Source: Sphingobacteriales bacterium (lineage in GTDB: Bacteria > Bacteroidota > Bacteroidia > Chitinophagales > UBA2359). From it: a stretch of 64,000 nucleotides of DNA. Made by a program: the position numbers and the translations under genes. The notes beneath the pieces are model-generated. The model was not told where the DNA came from. It searched no databases and saw nothing but the letters and a program-made list of their open reading frames with translations. The stretch is from NCBI GenBank assembly GCA_016711295.1, contig JADJTE010000031.1, positions 124,001-188,000 on the forward strand. Direction: 5' to 3'. Shown here piece by piece: positions 1 to 9,521 of the stretch (the stretch's first letter is position 1; each line of letters starts with the position of its first letter).

Positions 1-1
1 C

Positions 2-616
2 ATGAACGAATCGGGCGACCTGAACGGCGACGCTTGGTATGGCAAGCACGGGCGCGAAATTTGGCTCGGCTATCGCAGCGACGCACCTATCCTGCCAATG
101 GAAGGGCAATTGTCTGAAATGGCAGAAGCACAGTTTAGCTTCCAATTTCCCGACTTGAATGGCAATATGGTGGCTAATACCGACCAACGCTTTGCGGGCA
201 AAGTGGTGATAGTGCAGATTATGGGCAGTTGGTGCCCTAATTGCTTGGACGAAACCCGCTTATTGGTCGAGTTATACCAGAAATACCGCCAGCAGGGTTT
301 AGAGATAGTTGCCTTAGCTTTCGAGCGTAGCCCCGATATCGCCGTGTCGCGCCCTATATTAGAGCGTTATATTCGACAAACGGGTATCAAATATCCCGTA
401 TTATTGGCGGGTGGGGCTGATAAAAAATCTGCGTCGGCTGCCTTGCCCCAACTAAATGCTATAAAGGCATATCCCACAACTATCTTGATAGACCGTACAG
501 GTAAAACAGACCAAGTATATACGGGTATTTCAGGTCCCGCCACAGGCGAATATCAACAGTTTGTAGCAGATTTTGAAGGCAGAATCCAACAGCTATTAAA
601 ACAAGCAGGCTCATAA
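2..616 (+). CDS. TlpA/thioredoxin-like protein, 5' end probably outside window
   Basis: The protein has a thioredoxin fold of the TlpA/AhpC type. A W-C-P-N-C redox motif sits at about residues 77-81, followed by the typical segment on oxidative partner exchange and a cis-Pro region (AYPTTILIDRTG). Family members reduce or oxidise periplasmic thiols. The first in-frame ATG is at base 2, but the leading residues look like the interior of a longer protein and no signal peptide is visible, so the real start is probably upstream of the window. It ends 19 bases before rsmA and may share its transcript. Confidence 0.75.
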   Translation: MNESGDLNGDAWYGKHGREIWLGYRSDAPILPMEGQLSEMAEAQFSFQFPDLNGNMVANTDQRFAGKVVIVQIMGSWCPNCLDETRLLVELYQKYRQQGLEIVALAFERSPDIAVSRPILERYIRQTGIKYPVLLAGGADKKSASAALPQLNAIKAYPTTILIDRTGKTDQVYTGISGPATGEYQQFVADFEGRIQQLLKQAGS

Positions 617-635
617 GTGCCGAAAAAAAAATAGT

Positions 636-1430
636 ATGCAAAAACTAAAATCATTTGGGCAGCACTTCCTGCGCAACGACCATATAGCGCGGCGCATTGT
701 CGAGCAATTGCAAATAGACGAGCAAACGGGCGGCACAGTAGTCGAAATAGGACCGGGCGAAGGCGTGCTAACCCAACATTTATTGGAGCGTCCGGATATT
801 GCCCAATTTTTTGCGGTCGAGCTTGACCGACGTTTGCCCGAAATATTGATGGCACGTTATCCGCGTTTAGAAAATTGTATCATCAACGAAGACGTATTGC
901 GCGTAGCATTTGAGCGGTTTGCGGGCGATAGGTTTTCGGTTATTGGCAATTTTCCGTATAATATATCTACGCAAATTTTGTTTAAAATACTCGATTATCG
1001 CACCCACGTACCACAAATGGTAGGTATGTTTCAGCGCGAAGTAGCCCAACGCATAGCTGCCCCGCCGGGCGGTAAAGACTACGGCGTGACGAGCGTATTG
1101 CTACAAGCCTATTATCAGACCAAATATTGCTTCACGGTCGAGGCGGGCAATTTTGACCCACCACCCAAAGTGCAGTCAGGAGTTATCCGCTTGCGCCGTA
1201 GCCATGCCCATGATGCTACTATCAAACACCACGAGCATTTGCGCAGCGTGGTAAAAGTGCTTTCGGGCAACGCCGCAAGATGCTGCGGAAATGCCCTACA
1301 ATCCCTGCCTATTGATGATACGCAATTGCCCACTAATATTTGGACTAAGCGTGCCGAACAATTGTCTGTAGCCGAGTTTATTGCCATTGCCAACGCTTGG
1401 CAGCCTACTCAGGGTATGTTAGGAGAATAA
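636..1430 (+). CDS. rsmA: 16S rRNA (adenine(1518)-N6/adenine(1519)-N6)-dimethyltransferase
   Basis: RsmA (KsgA) dimethylates two adjacent adenines in the 3' terminal hairpin of 16S rRNA using S-adenosylmethionine, a late step of 30S assembly. The sequence shows the N-terminal KSFGQHFL motif (residues 5-12), the SAM-binding motif VEIGPGEG (about 36-43) and the catalytic NFPYN motif (105-109). At 264 residues it has the normal family length and is unbroken. The ATG at 636 leaves the canonical short N-terminus. It follows the thioredoxin-like gene closely and precedes the CtlX-like gene by about 50 bases. Confidence 0.95.
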   Translation: MQKLKSFGQHFLRNDHIARRIVEQLQIDEQTGGTVVEIGPGEGVLTQHLLERPDIAQFFAVELDRRLPEILMARYPRLENCIINEDVLRVAFERFAGDRFSVIGNFPYNISTQILFKILDYRTHVPQMVGMFQREVAQRIAAPPGGKDYGVTSVLLQAYYQTKYCFTVEAGNFDPPPKVQSGVIRLRRSHAHDATIKHHEHLRSVVKVLSGNAARCCGNALQSLPIDDTQLPTNIWTKRAEQLSVAEFIAIANAWQPTQGMLGE

Positions 1431-1483
1431 CAAAAATTGATGCCCTTATTGTTTTGTATGATTTAAAAATGCAATACGTGTCT

Positions 1484-2413
1484 ATGCAAACCACTAATAC
1501 AATTTTGATGATACGCCCCGTTCGCTTCGACCTCAACGAACAGACCGTAGCCTCTAATGCGTTTCAGCAGCGCACCCGAACCGAATCGGGCGAAACAATA
1601 CAGCAAGCCGCACAAGCCGAGTTCGATACTTTTGTGCTGCGTTTGCGCCAAGCGGGTGTGCGCGTCATTGTTTTTGACGATACACTCGAACCCGCTACGC
1701 CCGATTCCATTTTCCCGAACAATTGGGTCAGTTTTCACCAAAGCGGGCTGGTGTACCTCTATCCGATGCAAGCCGCCAATCGCCGATTAGAACGCCGTAG
1801 CGATATACTAACTGCCTTGCAAACCGATTATAATTATGCCATCAAAGCACAGTACGACTTGAGCAAGCCCGCCGAGTCGGAGGGGATCTTTTTGGAAGGT
1901 ACGGGCAGCATGGTACTCGACCGCCAACATCGCAGTGCCTACGCTTGTTTGTCGCCGCGCACCCACTTGCAACTATTGCAACAATGGTGCAACCACGCAG
2001 GCTATACGCCAATAGCGTTTCGTGCTGTCGATGAGCAAGGGCAAGACATATACCATACCAACGTTGTGATGTGTGTGGGCGACCGCTACGCAGTTGTTTG
2101 TACTGATGCTATTGCCGATGCCGACGAGCGCAAATTAGTGACCGATAGCCTTGAAGCCACCGGGCACGAGGTAATAACTATTACTTGGGAGCAAATGAAT
2201 CGCTTTGCGGGCAATATGTTGCAGGTACACAACCAACACGGCGAACCCTTGTTAGTAATGTCGCAGCAAGCCTATGACGCTCTCACGACCGAACAACGCC
2301 AACGTTTAGAAAAATATAATGCGCTGCTCTATTCACCTATACCTACCATAGAACGCTATGGCGGCGGTAGCGCGCGTTGTATGATGGCAGAGGTATTTTT
2401 GCCTAAATCCTAG
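1484..2413 (+). CDS. ctlX: CtlX-type citrulline/arginine-derivative hydrolase (amidinotransferase superfamily)
   Basis: The protein belongs to the pentein (guanidine-modifying) superfamily and matches the pattern of the Bacteroidota citrulline-utilisation hydrolase CtlX: TNTILMIRP at the N-terminus, FPNNWVSFH near residues 73-81, a catalytic His at about 191 (YHTNV) and the nucleophilic Cys at about 299 in GGGSARCM. These enzymes cleave C-N bonds of guanidino or ureido groups through a thiouronium intermediate. The frame is open from 1397, but the conserved N-terminus begins near the ATG at 1484 (ATG 1469 is the alternative). The substrate is inferred from family only. Confidence 0.85.
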   Translation: MQTTNTILMIRPVRFDLNEQTVASNAFQQRTRTESGETIQQAAQAEFDTFVLRLRQAGVRVIVFDDTLEPATPDSIFPNNWVSFHQSGLVYLYPMQAANRRLERRSDILTALQTDYNYAIKAQYDLSKPAESEGIFLEGTGSMVLDRQHRSAYACLSPRTHLQLLQQWCNHAGYTPIAFRAVDEQGQDIYHTNVVMCVGDRYAVVCTDAIADADERKLVTDSLEATGHEVITITWEQMNRFAGNMLQVHNQHGEPLLVMSQQAYDALTTEQRQRLEKYNALLYSPIPTIERYGGGSARCMMAEVFLPKS

Positions 2414-2632
2414 CATTTAACAGCGTCTGTTTTGTGGTCAAAATGGAATAGCTGCCTAATAATCAATCTATGCTTTTGGATTATAATAACTCGCGCGCAA
2501 AAAATCATTTTAATAAATAATTTTTTAATTAAAAAATATATTAATGATTTAAAATTAATAATTTGCAATTTATAAATAAATTAAATTTTTATTGGCTTTG
2601 CCTTTTTATACCACAATCAAAGAAACAAATAA

Positions 2633-3447
2633 ATGAAAATAAAATCAATTTATATAAATCTGCCTGTAAAAGATCTTAACCGAACAAGGGATTTTTGGGC
2701 AAAACTTGATTTTTCGTTCAACGAACAGTTTTCAAACGAAACATCTCTCTGTTTGGTTATAAATGACGGACTTATGTATGCAATGTTTATAACGCATGAG
2801 TTTTTCAGCACATTTACCAACCGACCCATTGCGGACAGTTCGACCACGCAAATATTGACCGCTCTCGAAGTGGATAGCAGAGAGCAGGTGGATAGAATAG
2901 TGCGTGCCGCCCTCGAAAATGGAGCAACTCGCTACCAAGAGAGCAAAGACCACGGCTGGATGTATTATGATAGCTTTGCCGACCCCGACGGGCATCAATG
3001 GGAAATTTTGTTTGCAGACATTAGCCAAATACCACAAGAAATGAACGCGAACAAAATTACCATTCAAGCGACAATTGCGGCGGACAAGAGAAAAGTTTGG
3101 GCTTATTATACCCAAGCCGAACATATTACCAAATGGAATTTTGCCGACCCAAGTTGGCACTGCCCCAGCCTCGAACGATATGAAAATCGGTGGGAAATAC
3201 TTCGCAAGAATGGAAGCAAAAGACGGCAGTTTTGGCTTCGATTTTGAAGCAGTTTATCTCGAAATCGAAGAAATGTCCAATTTACCTACGGTTTGGTGGC
3301 AGGCAAGCAACAGTGGAATTTAAAGATGCGGACGGGCAAACCCAAGTAATAGTAAGTTTCGACCCTGAAACAAGCAATTCCATTGAGTTGCAGCGAAATG
3401 GTTGGCAAGCAATTCTGAACAATTTTAAAGAATATACAGAACGCTAG
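2633..3447 (+). CDS. VOC (glyoxalase-like) domain fused to SRPBCC/AHSA1 domain, frameshifted
   Basis: Residues 1-130 form a vicinal oxygen chelate domain (KSIYINLPVKDLNRTRDFW at the start, DHGWMYYDSFADPDGHQWEI before the linker). An SRPBCC/AHSA1 domain follows (ITIQATIAADKRKVWAYYT, then KIGGKYFARMEAKDGSFGFDFEAVY, then VSFDPETSNSIELQRNGWQ). The reading frame changes near 3170 and again near 3275, so the SRPBCC half lies in three frames; each half is well conserved, which suggests indel errors or a recent break. The fusion is common in Bacteroidota and its substrate is unknown. A long A+T-rich leader (2414-2632) precedes the gene. Confidence 0.75.
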
Positions 3448-3981
3448 TGTTCTAATTTTTAAGTTTTGAGTATTAATTTTGCCTATCATGTATCCATTTC
3501 CAAGCGTTAGGACTTAGGAAATAACATTAGGTAATTGAGATATTAGTTCAAGAACTCCCCCTAACCCCCTCAAAGAGGGGGAATTTATGCAAGATATAAT
3601 TTGCTGATTATCAACAGCTTACGATAAATTATAAAAAGTATTTAGTGTATTTTGTTCTTAAAATGACGTAAATATATTACATCAATAACATATAATAGAC
3701 ACAAGCCTGAGCATATCGTAGGCATGAAACTCGTGTAGGGTAGGTGTATAAAACTTAAAAAATCAAACCACTAACTAAGCAACGAGGCTATCGTTAAACT
3801 CTCTCCAAACCAGAGAACAAACCTCCATCATAAAAGGGGACATAGATGCGCTGAACGAAATACCGCTTAGTGCTGCATCGGCGAACAAACCTTTTTTAGG
3901 AGCAAAAAAGCAAGTTTCGATAAAAAAAACGTAACTTTACGCACTTTTTCGTTTCATCTCACCCCCCTCTAAAATCAAGCC
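3448..3981. other. Intergenic region, mostly a dispersed repeat
   Basis: No coding sequence is seen here. Most of the stretch is taken up by the repeat at 3471-3775, which has a second copy near 31.7-32.0 kb. The remaining part (3776-3981) leads into the lysyl-oxidase-like gene. Confidence 0.6.
3471..3775 (+). repeat. Dispersed intergenic repeat, copy 1
   Basis: About 300 bases match 31731-32036 at roughly nine positions in ten, starting at TATTAATTTTGCCTATCAT and ending at TATAAAACTTAAAAA. The repeat contains a G/C hairpin (CCCCCTC-AAA-GAGGGGG type, near 3558-3585) followed by A+T-rich DNA. Both copies lie directly upstream of a T9SS-secreted protein gene. No ORF or terminal inverted repeat is apparent. 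Confidence 0.8.
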
Positions 3982-6015
3982 ATGAGAGTTTTTTTTACAT
4001 TTTTCATTGCGTGTTGCATGGTACTTAGTGCATCGGCACAACCTTGCTCAACAACTAATGGCACAAACTGCTTATGCCCCGACGGAGGACAGCAATGCCA
4101 ATTATTGCCCGACCTGACCGTAGCACGCGACATCTTGCTGGAAGCAGACCTTAATCCTGAAATTGACGGCGAGTTGCGCGTCTCAGTAGCTACACCCAAT
4201 ATCGGATACGGACCGCTCGAAGTACACGCCAGCTACTATTTTGTATGTGGAACAGATACTGTTTATTCGCCTGGCGGTATGACTACCTGCTCTGACGGTT
4301 CATTCCCGCGCCAACTCATTCAGCAAACGGTTTACCGTAAAAACGGCGATGAAATAATCAGTGATTGGCGCTGGGCTGGTTCAATGACCTACCACCCTAC
4401 ACACGGACACATGCACGTAGATGATTGGTGCCGCTTCTCGCTGCGCATACCTATTGACGGCGAACCCAACCCATTTAATTGGATTGTCGTTGCCGAAGGT
4501 GCAAAACTCGGATTCTGCTTGATGGACTACGGGTCTTGCGAGTATTACAACGGCTATTGCCGAAATGCCGACGATGAAATCCTGAACAATACTAATATGC
4601 CTAACTATGGTATGGGCGGCGGAGAATATAGCTGCGGATTCAGCCAAGGCATATCGGCAGGCTGGACAGACATCTACCACCATTATTTAGATGGTATGGA
4701 TATTCCAATTGGACCCGATGTATGCGACGGTGACTACTACCTAATGATAGAGGTTGACCCGAACAATAATTTTGCCGAAACGAAGGACGATAACAATATA
4801 ATGGTAGTTCCTTTCACTTTGACCGAACAGAACCCCAAACCTGCCAGCGTTATTAGCGCGAGCGGCGATGTTACACTTTGCAAAGGCGACCACTACGACG
4901 TGTCGGCTACAATGGGCGAACAGTTTATCTGGAATACAGGCGACACAACCGCTGCCGTCAGCCTTACCCAAGCAGGCGAATATTACGTTACGGTGATTAC
5001 TCCGTGCGAAGCCATAGCCTCCGACACACTGCGCATACAAGTATTAGATGCAGATATCAGTGAGACAATAGGCGATACTATCTGTACAACAAGCGGCGTT
5101 GCCACTCTTAGCACAACGGCTGACGGTGACGTATCGTGGTACGACGCACCCATAGGCGGCAACCTACTCGGTATAGGAAATACATTTGTTACGCCCGAAA
5201 TAAACACTACCACAACTTACTATGTAGAACAAACCAAACTATTCGGCGGCGGAATACAGTTCAACGAACCGCACAATAATACTTTCGGCAATGGTGGCGT
5301 AAATAGCTCACAATTTAATGGACGAATGATTTTTGATGCAATGCAGCCTATTACCCTCAAATCGGTAAAAGTTTATGTACCTGCTGATGGCAGTGCAGGC
5401 GAACATCTATTTGAACTGTACGATAGCGAAGGCAATGTCTTGCAAGACACTCTCGTTTATATAGGTATTGGCGAAAGCCGCGCCGAACTAAACTTTGAAG
5501 TGCTACCAGGCACCAACTACCAATTAGGCACCGCCGAACACCCAGGATTTTGGCGCACCAATACCAATGTAAATTTCCCCTATGAATTAGAGGGGTTAGT
5601 GAGCATTACAGGTTCTAGTTACGACAACCCCGACGCAGGCAATTATTATTATTACTATTTCTACGATTGGGAAATCGCCGAACCTGATTACCTCTGCCAA
5701 AGCACCGAACGAACACCTGTTACTGCTGTTGTGGAAAATTGTGTAGGTATAACACAAGCATCCGTTGCCGCTAATGTAGCAGTATTTCCCAATCCAAGCA
5801 ACGGTATCTTTAACCTACAAGCCACCTTGCCTAATAGCCTAACTACCCATATTAGCATCAGTGATATGACCGGCAAAATTGTTTGGCAACAAACTATCAA
5901 TACAGCAGGTAACTATACTACACCCATCAATCTATCGGCACAGGGCGCTGGTATTTATTGGCTACAAATCGAAAGCAACGGCGAGCGGTACGTACAAAAA
6001 ATAGTGCGCTACTAA
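3982..6015 (+). CDS. Secreted lysyl-oxidase-like protein with Ig-like domains and T9SS type A sorting domain
   Basis: A signal peptide (residues 1-19, ending ASAQ) is followed by a lysyl-oxidase-like domain (about 40-275) with the copper-ligand cluster THGHMH at 140-145 and Cys-rich segments (CLMDYGSCEYYNGYC). Two Ig/PKD-like domains follow (about 290-420; the second has the WYDAP-GG signature) and a region of beta-sandwich character. The C-terminal 80 residues are a T9SS type A sorting domain (VFPNPSNG at about 600; final GIYWLQIESN..YVQKIVRY). Lysyl oxidases oxidatively deaminate lysine side chains and can cross-link proteins. Here the product should be exported and displayed on the cell surface or released. 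The gene is 677 codons and unbroken. Activity is inferred; the lysyl tyrosylquinone residue cannot be assigned by eye. Confidence 0.8.
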   Translation: MRVFFTFFIACCMVLSASAQPCSTTNGTNCLCPDGGQQCQLLPDLTVARDILLEADLNPEIDGELRVSVATPNIGYGPLEVHASYYFVCGTDTVYSPGGMTTCSDGSFPRQLIQQTVYRKNGDEIISDWRWAGSMTYHPTHGHMHVDDWCRFSLRIPIDGEPNPFNWIVVAEGAKLGFCLMDYGSCEYYNGYCRNADDEILNNTNMPNYGMGGGEYSCGFSQGISAGWTDIYHHYLDGMDIPIGPDVCDGDYYLMIEVDPNNNFAETKDDNNIMVVPFTLTEQNPKPASVISASGDVTLCKGDHYDVSATMGEQFIWNTGDTTAAVSLTQAGEYYVTVITPCEAIASDTLRIQVLDADISETIGDTICTTSGVATLSTTADGDVSWYDAPIGGNLLGIGNTFVTPEINTTTTYYVEQTKLFGGGIQFNEPHNNTFGNGGVNSSQFNGRMIFDAMQPITLKSVKVYVPADGSAGEHLFELYDSEGNVLQDTLVYIGIGESRAELNFEVLPGTNYQLGTAEHPGFWRTNTNVNFPYELEGLVSITGSSYDNPDAGNYYYYYFYDWEIAEPDYLCQSTERTPVTAVVENCVGITQASVAANVAVFPNPSNGIFNLQATLPNSLTTHISISDMTGKIVWQQTINTAGNYTTPINLSAQGAGIYWLQIESNGERYVQKIVRY

Positions 6016-6123
6016 ACGCATATCGATATAGTTAATAAACCAAGAAGTTAGCAATTCCGTAGTAAATATCCAAACTGAACTGATTAGTTGATGCTTGTTT
6101 GGGCAATCAAATCAAACCTATTT

Positions 6124-6170
6124 ATGGGATTATCGTTCTGTGTCAAGAACGGTGCAGAACGATAACCCAT
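6124..6170. terminator. Strong inverted repeat between the lysyl-oxidase-like and tandem-repeat genes
   Basis: Arms of 17 and 16 bases (ATGGGATTATCGTTCTG at 6124, CAGAACGATAACCCAT ending 6170) pair with one irregularity around a 14-base loop. It lies about 110 bases after the stop at 6015 and 38 bases before the next ATG. There is no T run, so it could be a terminator or an RNA-level element in the leader of the next gene. Confidence 0.45.
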
Positions 6171-6207
6171 AACTTTCCTATCATCTACCACTCAACCTAC
6201 CTCAACG

Positions 6208-8522
6208 ATGAAACTTTTTTTACAGCTATTGCTTATTTGCTGTTGCGTAGTAGTACTACAAAATGCGCTGAATGCACAATCTTGTGTCGGCACTACGGTT
6301 TTTAATGTCACCATTACACCTTTGCCCGCGCAGCCCTCCGCTATTTCGGGCAGCTCGACTCCTTGCGTGGGCACGCAGGCATACAGCGTGAGCAATACTG
6401 CTGGCGTTACTTATGCTTGGTCGGCGACAGGCGGCACTATTTCAGCGGGTCAGGGAACAAATGCGGTAACGGTTACTTGGTCGGGAGCAGGAGCGCAGAC
6501 CTTAACCTGTGTTCCGTCTAACACTTGCGGCAACGGCACGTCTCGCACGCAGAGCATTACCGTTGATACAACTCCGTCGCAGCCCTCCGCTATTTCGGGC
6601 AGCGCGACCCCTTGCGTGGGCACGCAGGCATACAGCGTAAGCACAGTATCGGGTCTTACTTATACATGGTCGGCGACAGGCGGCACTATTTCAGCGGGTC
6701 AGGGCACGAGTGCGGTAACGGTTACTTGGTCGGGAGCAGGAGCGCAGACCTTAACCTGTGTTCCGTCTAACACTTGCGGCAACGGCACGTCTCGCACGCA
6801 AAGCATTACCGTTGATACAACACCGTCGCAGCCCTCCGCTATTTCGGGCAGCGCGACCCCTTGCGTGGGCACGCAGGCATACAGCGTAAGCACAGTATCG
6901 GGTCTTACTTATACATGGTCGGCGACAGGCGGCACTATTTCAGCGGGTCAGGGAACAAATGCGGTAACGGTTACTTGGTCGGGAGCAGGAGCGCAGACCT
7001 TAACCTATGTTCCGTCTAACACTTGCGGCAACGGCACGTCTCGCACGCAGAGCATTACCGTTGATACAACTCCGTCGCAGCCCTCCGCTATTTCGGGCAG
7101 CGCGACCCCTTGCGTGGGCACGCAGGCATACAGCGTAAGCACAGTATCGGGTCTTACTTATACATGGTCGGCGACAGGCGGCACTATTTCAGCGGGTCAG
7201 GGCACGAGTGCGGTAACGGTTACTTGGTCGGGAGCAGGAGCGCAGACCTTGACCTGTGTTCCGTCTAACACTTGCGGCAACGGCACGTCTCGCACGCAGA
7301 GCATTACTGTTGATACGACACCGTCGCAGCCCTCCGCTATTTCGGGCAGCGCGACCCTTGCGTGGGCACGCAGGCATACAGCGTGAGTACAGTATCGGGA
7401 GTTAGTTATACATGGTCGGCGACAAGGCGGCACTATTTCAGCGGTAGGGCACGGGGTGCGGTAACGGTTACTTGGTCGGGAGCAGGAGCGCAGACCTTAA
7501 CTTGCGTTCCGTCTAACACTTGCGGCAACGGCACGTCTCGCACGCAGAGCATTACCGTTGATACAACTCCGTCGCAGCCCTCCGCTATTTCGGGCAGCGC
7601 GACTCCTTGCGTGGGCACGCAGGCATACAGCGTGAATACAGTATCGGGAGTTAGTTATACATGGTCGGCGACAGGCGGCACTATTTCAGCGGGTCAGGGC
7701 ACGAGTGCGGTAACGGTTACTTGGTCGGGAGCAGGAGCGCAGACCTTGACCTGTGTTCCGTCTAACACTTGCGGCAACGGCACGTCTCGCACGCAGAGCA
7801 TTACTGTTGATACGACACCGTCGCAGCCCTCCGCTATTTCGGGCAGCGCGACTCCTTGCGTGGGCACGCAGGCATACAGCGTGAATACAGTATCGGGAGT
7901 TAGTTATACATGGTCGGCGACAGGCGGCACTATTTCAGCGGGCCAGGGCACGAGTGCGGTAACGGTTACTTGGTCGGGAGCAGGAGCGCAGACCTTAACT
8001 TGCGTTCCGTCTAACACTTGCGGCAACGGCACGTCTCGCACGCAGAGCATTACCGTTGATACAACACCGTCGCAGCCAAGCAGCATAGTTGGGTCGAGCA
8101 TTGCTTGTACGGGCGACGCAGTTGAGAATTACAGTGTCACCAATGTATCGGGAGTTAGTTATACATGGACAACTACGGGCGGCGGTACACTCAATGGTTC
8201 GGGCAATACGTCAAATATCGTATGGACAACGGCGGGCAATTACACGATGAGCGTTACACCGTCGAACACTTGCGGCAACGGCACAACTCGTACATTGAGC
8301 GTTACCGTTAAACAAACGCCTAATCCCGTTGTTACAGGGGATAATCTTGTGTGCCCGATTGTCAACGAGACCTATACCGTACCCAATGTGCCGGGCAATA
8401 CCTATAATTGGACGGTGACGGGCAATGGTACGATTATTAGCGGTCAGGGCACGAACTCGGTGGTAGTGCAGTGGAATAGCGGTACTACGGGGTCGGTGAC
8501 AGTGACCGAGACGAATCCATAA
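6208..8522 (+). CDS. Secreted PKD/Ig-like tandem-repeat protein, frameshifted in repeat 5, no sorting domain seen
   Basis: After a signal peptide (residues 1-22, ending NALNAQ) the protein is a chain of PKD/Ig-like domains of 83 residues, each with CVGTQAYSV, YTWSATGG, VTVTWSGAGAQTL and CGNGTSRTQSITVDTTPSQP. Seven units are nearly identical at DNA level (6331-8072). Two diverged units follow (8073-8522). Repeat unit 5 carries three single-base indels (near 7353, 7427 and 7445), which break the frame into 6208-7386 and 7362-8522. The protein stops at TETNP without a T9SS domain, so it may be truncated or retained in another way. Such repeats usually act as stalks or adhesins; that role is inference. 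Confidence 0.7.
6331..8072 (+). repeat. Seven tandem 249-bp coding repeats
   Basis: The word CAGCCCTCCGCTATTTCGGG recurs at 6331, 6580, 6829, 7078, 7327, 7575 and 7824, a constant 249-bp spacing except for 248 in unit 5. Units differ by only a few substitutions. The high identity makes copy-number change by recombination likely, and also makes assembly collapse or error likely. Confidence 0.9.
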
Positions 8523-8580
8523 TATATGTTCGAATACATGCTAATTGGCAGGTGCTTATTAAGTGCTTTATTATAACTAT

Positions 8581-8626
8581 GGCATGATAGCGGCGTATCT
8601 ACGAGCGATTTCGCCGCTATCATGCC
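8581..8626. terminator. Perfect 15-bp stem hairpin
   Basis: GGCATGATAGCGGCG at 8581 is perfectly complementary to CGCCGCTATCATGCC at 8612-8626, with a 16-base loop. It lies between the end of the tandem-repeat gene and the UbiA gene and probably ends the former transcript. It has no T run. Confidence 0.55.
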
Positions 8627-8660
8627 GTATTATTGCCTGTCCACAAATAATTTTTGTTTT

Positions 8661-9518
8661 ATGTCTGCTGTTGCCAATTATTTGTCGCTTATCAAGTTTA
8701 GCCATACCATTTTTGCTTTGCCTTTTGCCATCATTGGCTTTTTTTTGGCAACACATCATTTTGCTTATGGTTTCGAGGCATATCGCTTGTTATTGGTCGT
8801 ATTGTGTATGGTTTTTGCCCGCAGTGCAGCAATGGCATTTAACCGTTATGCGGACCGACATATAGATGCACAAAATCCGCGCACGGCTATCCGCGAGATA
8901 CCGGCGGGTATAGTTGGCGAGCGGTCGGCATTAGGTTTTGTTTGGCTCAACAGTTTGTTGTTTATCGGCACTACTTGGTTTATCAATCCCTTGTGTTTTT
9001 ACTTGTCGCCCGTAGCTTTGGCGGTTATTTTGGGATATAGCTATACCAAACGCTTTACGGCTTGGTGTCATTTGATTTTGGGTTTGGGCTTGTCCTTAGC
9101 TCCGGTAGGCGCGTTTATTGCCGTTAGCCAACAATTTGAGCTATTGCCCGTCTTATACGGCTTAGTGGTGTTGTGTTGGGTAAGTGGTTTTGACATTATC
9201 TATGCCCTCCAAGATGCTGAGTTTGACCGAGAGAAAGGTTTGCACTCTATACCGAGTCGTTTGGGCAAAGTTAATGCCTTGCGTTTGTCGGTATTATTGC
9301 ATGTCTTGAGTGCGGCTTTGGTGGTTTATGCGGGTTATTACGCTCAATTTGGTGCTTGGTATTGGGCTGGTGCGGCGGTTTTTATGGGTTTATTGAGCTA
9401 TCAGCACACCTTAGTGAAACCCGATGATTTGAGCCGCGTCGATTTGGCATTTTTTACTACCAATGGCATAGCGGGCGTATTGTTTGCCTTATTAGTATTG
9501 GCAGAATTGCTGCTATAA
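8661..9518 (+). CDS. UbiA-family prenyltransferase
   Basis: This is a polytopic membrane protein of the UbiA superfamily (about 285 residues, normal length). It has both Asp-rich motifs that bind Mg-prenyl diphosphate: NRYADRHID at about 61-69 and DIIYALQDAEFD at about 178-189, with hydrophobic helices between. Relatives prenylate 4-hydroxybenzoate or the menaquinone-pathway aromatic precursor; Bacteroidota using the futalosine route carry a close relative (MqnP), but the substrate cannot be fixed here. The frame is open from 8622; ATG 8661 gives the expected N-terminus starting just before the first helix. It is followed after 3 bases by the GT9 gene, so the two are probably co-transcribed. 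Confidence 0.85.
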   Translation: MSAVANYLSLIKFSHTIFALPFAIIGFFLATHHFAYGFEAYRLLLVVLCMVFARSAAMAFNRYADRHIDAQNPRTAIREIPAGIVGERSALGFVWLNSLLFIGTTWFINPLCFYLSPVALAVILGYSYTKRFTAWCHLILGLGLSLAPVGAFIAVSQQFELLPVLYGLVVLCWVSGFDIIYALQDAEFDREKGLHSIPSRLGKVNALRLSVLLHVLSAALVVYAGYYAQFGAWYWAGAAVFMGLLSYQHTLVKPDDLSRVDLAFFTTNGIAGVLFALLVLAELLL

Positions 9519-9521
9519 ATC

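Noticed and set aside
6331..8072. Regular repeats that might suggest a CRISPR array
   Set aside because: The period is 249 bases, there are no unique spacers, and the repeats are in frame coding for PKD/Ig-like domains.
6450..8101. Minus-strand ORFs repeated along the 249-bp units
   Set aside because: They are antisense shadows of the repeats; the plus strand has the signal peptide and the domain signatures.
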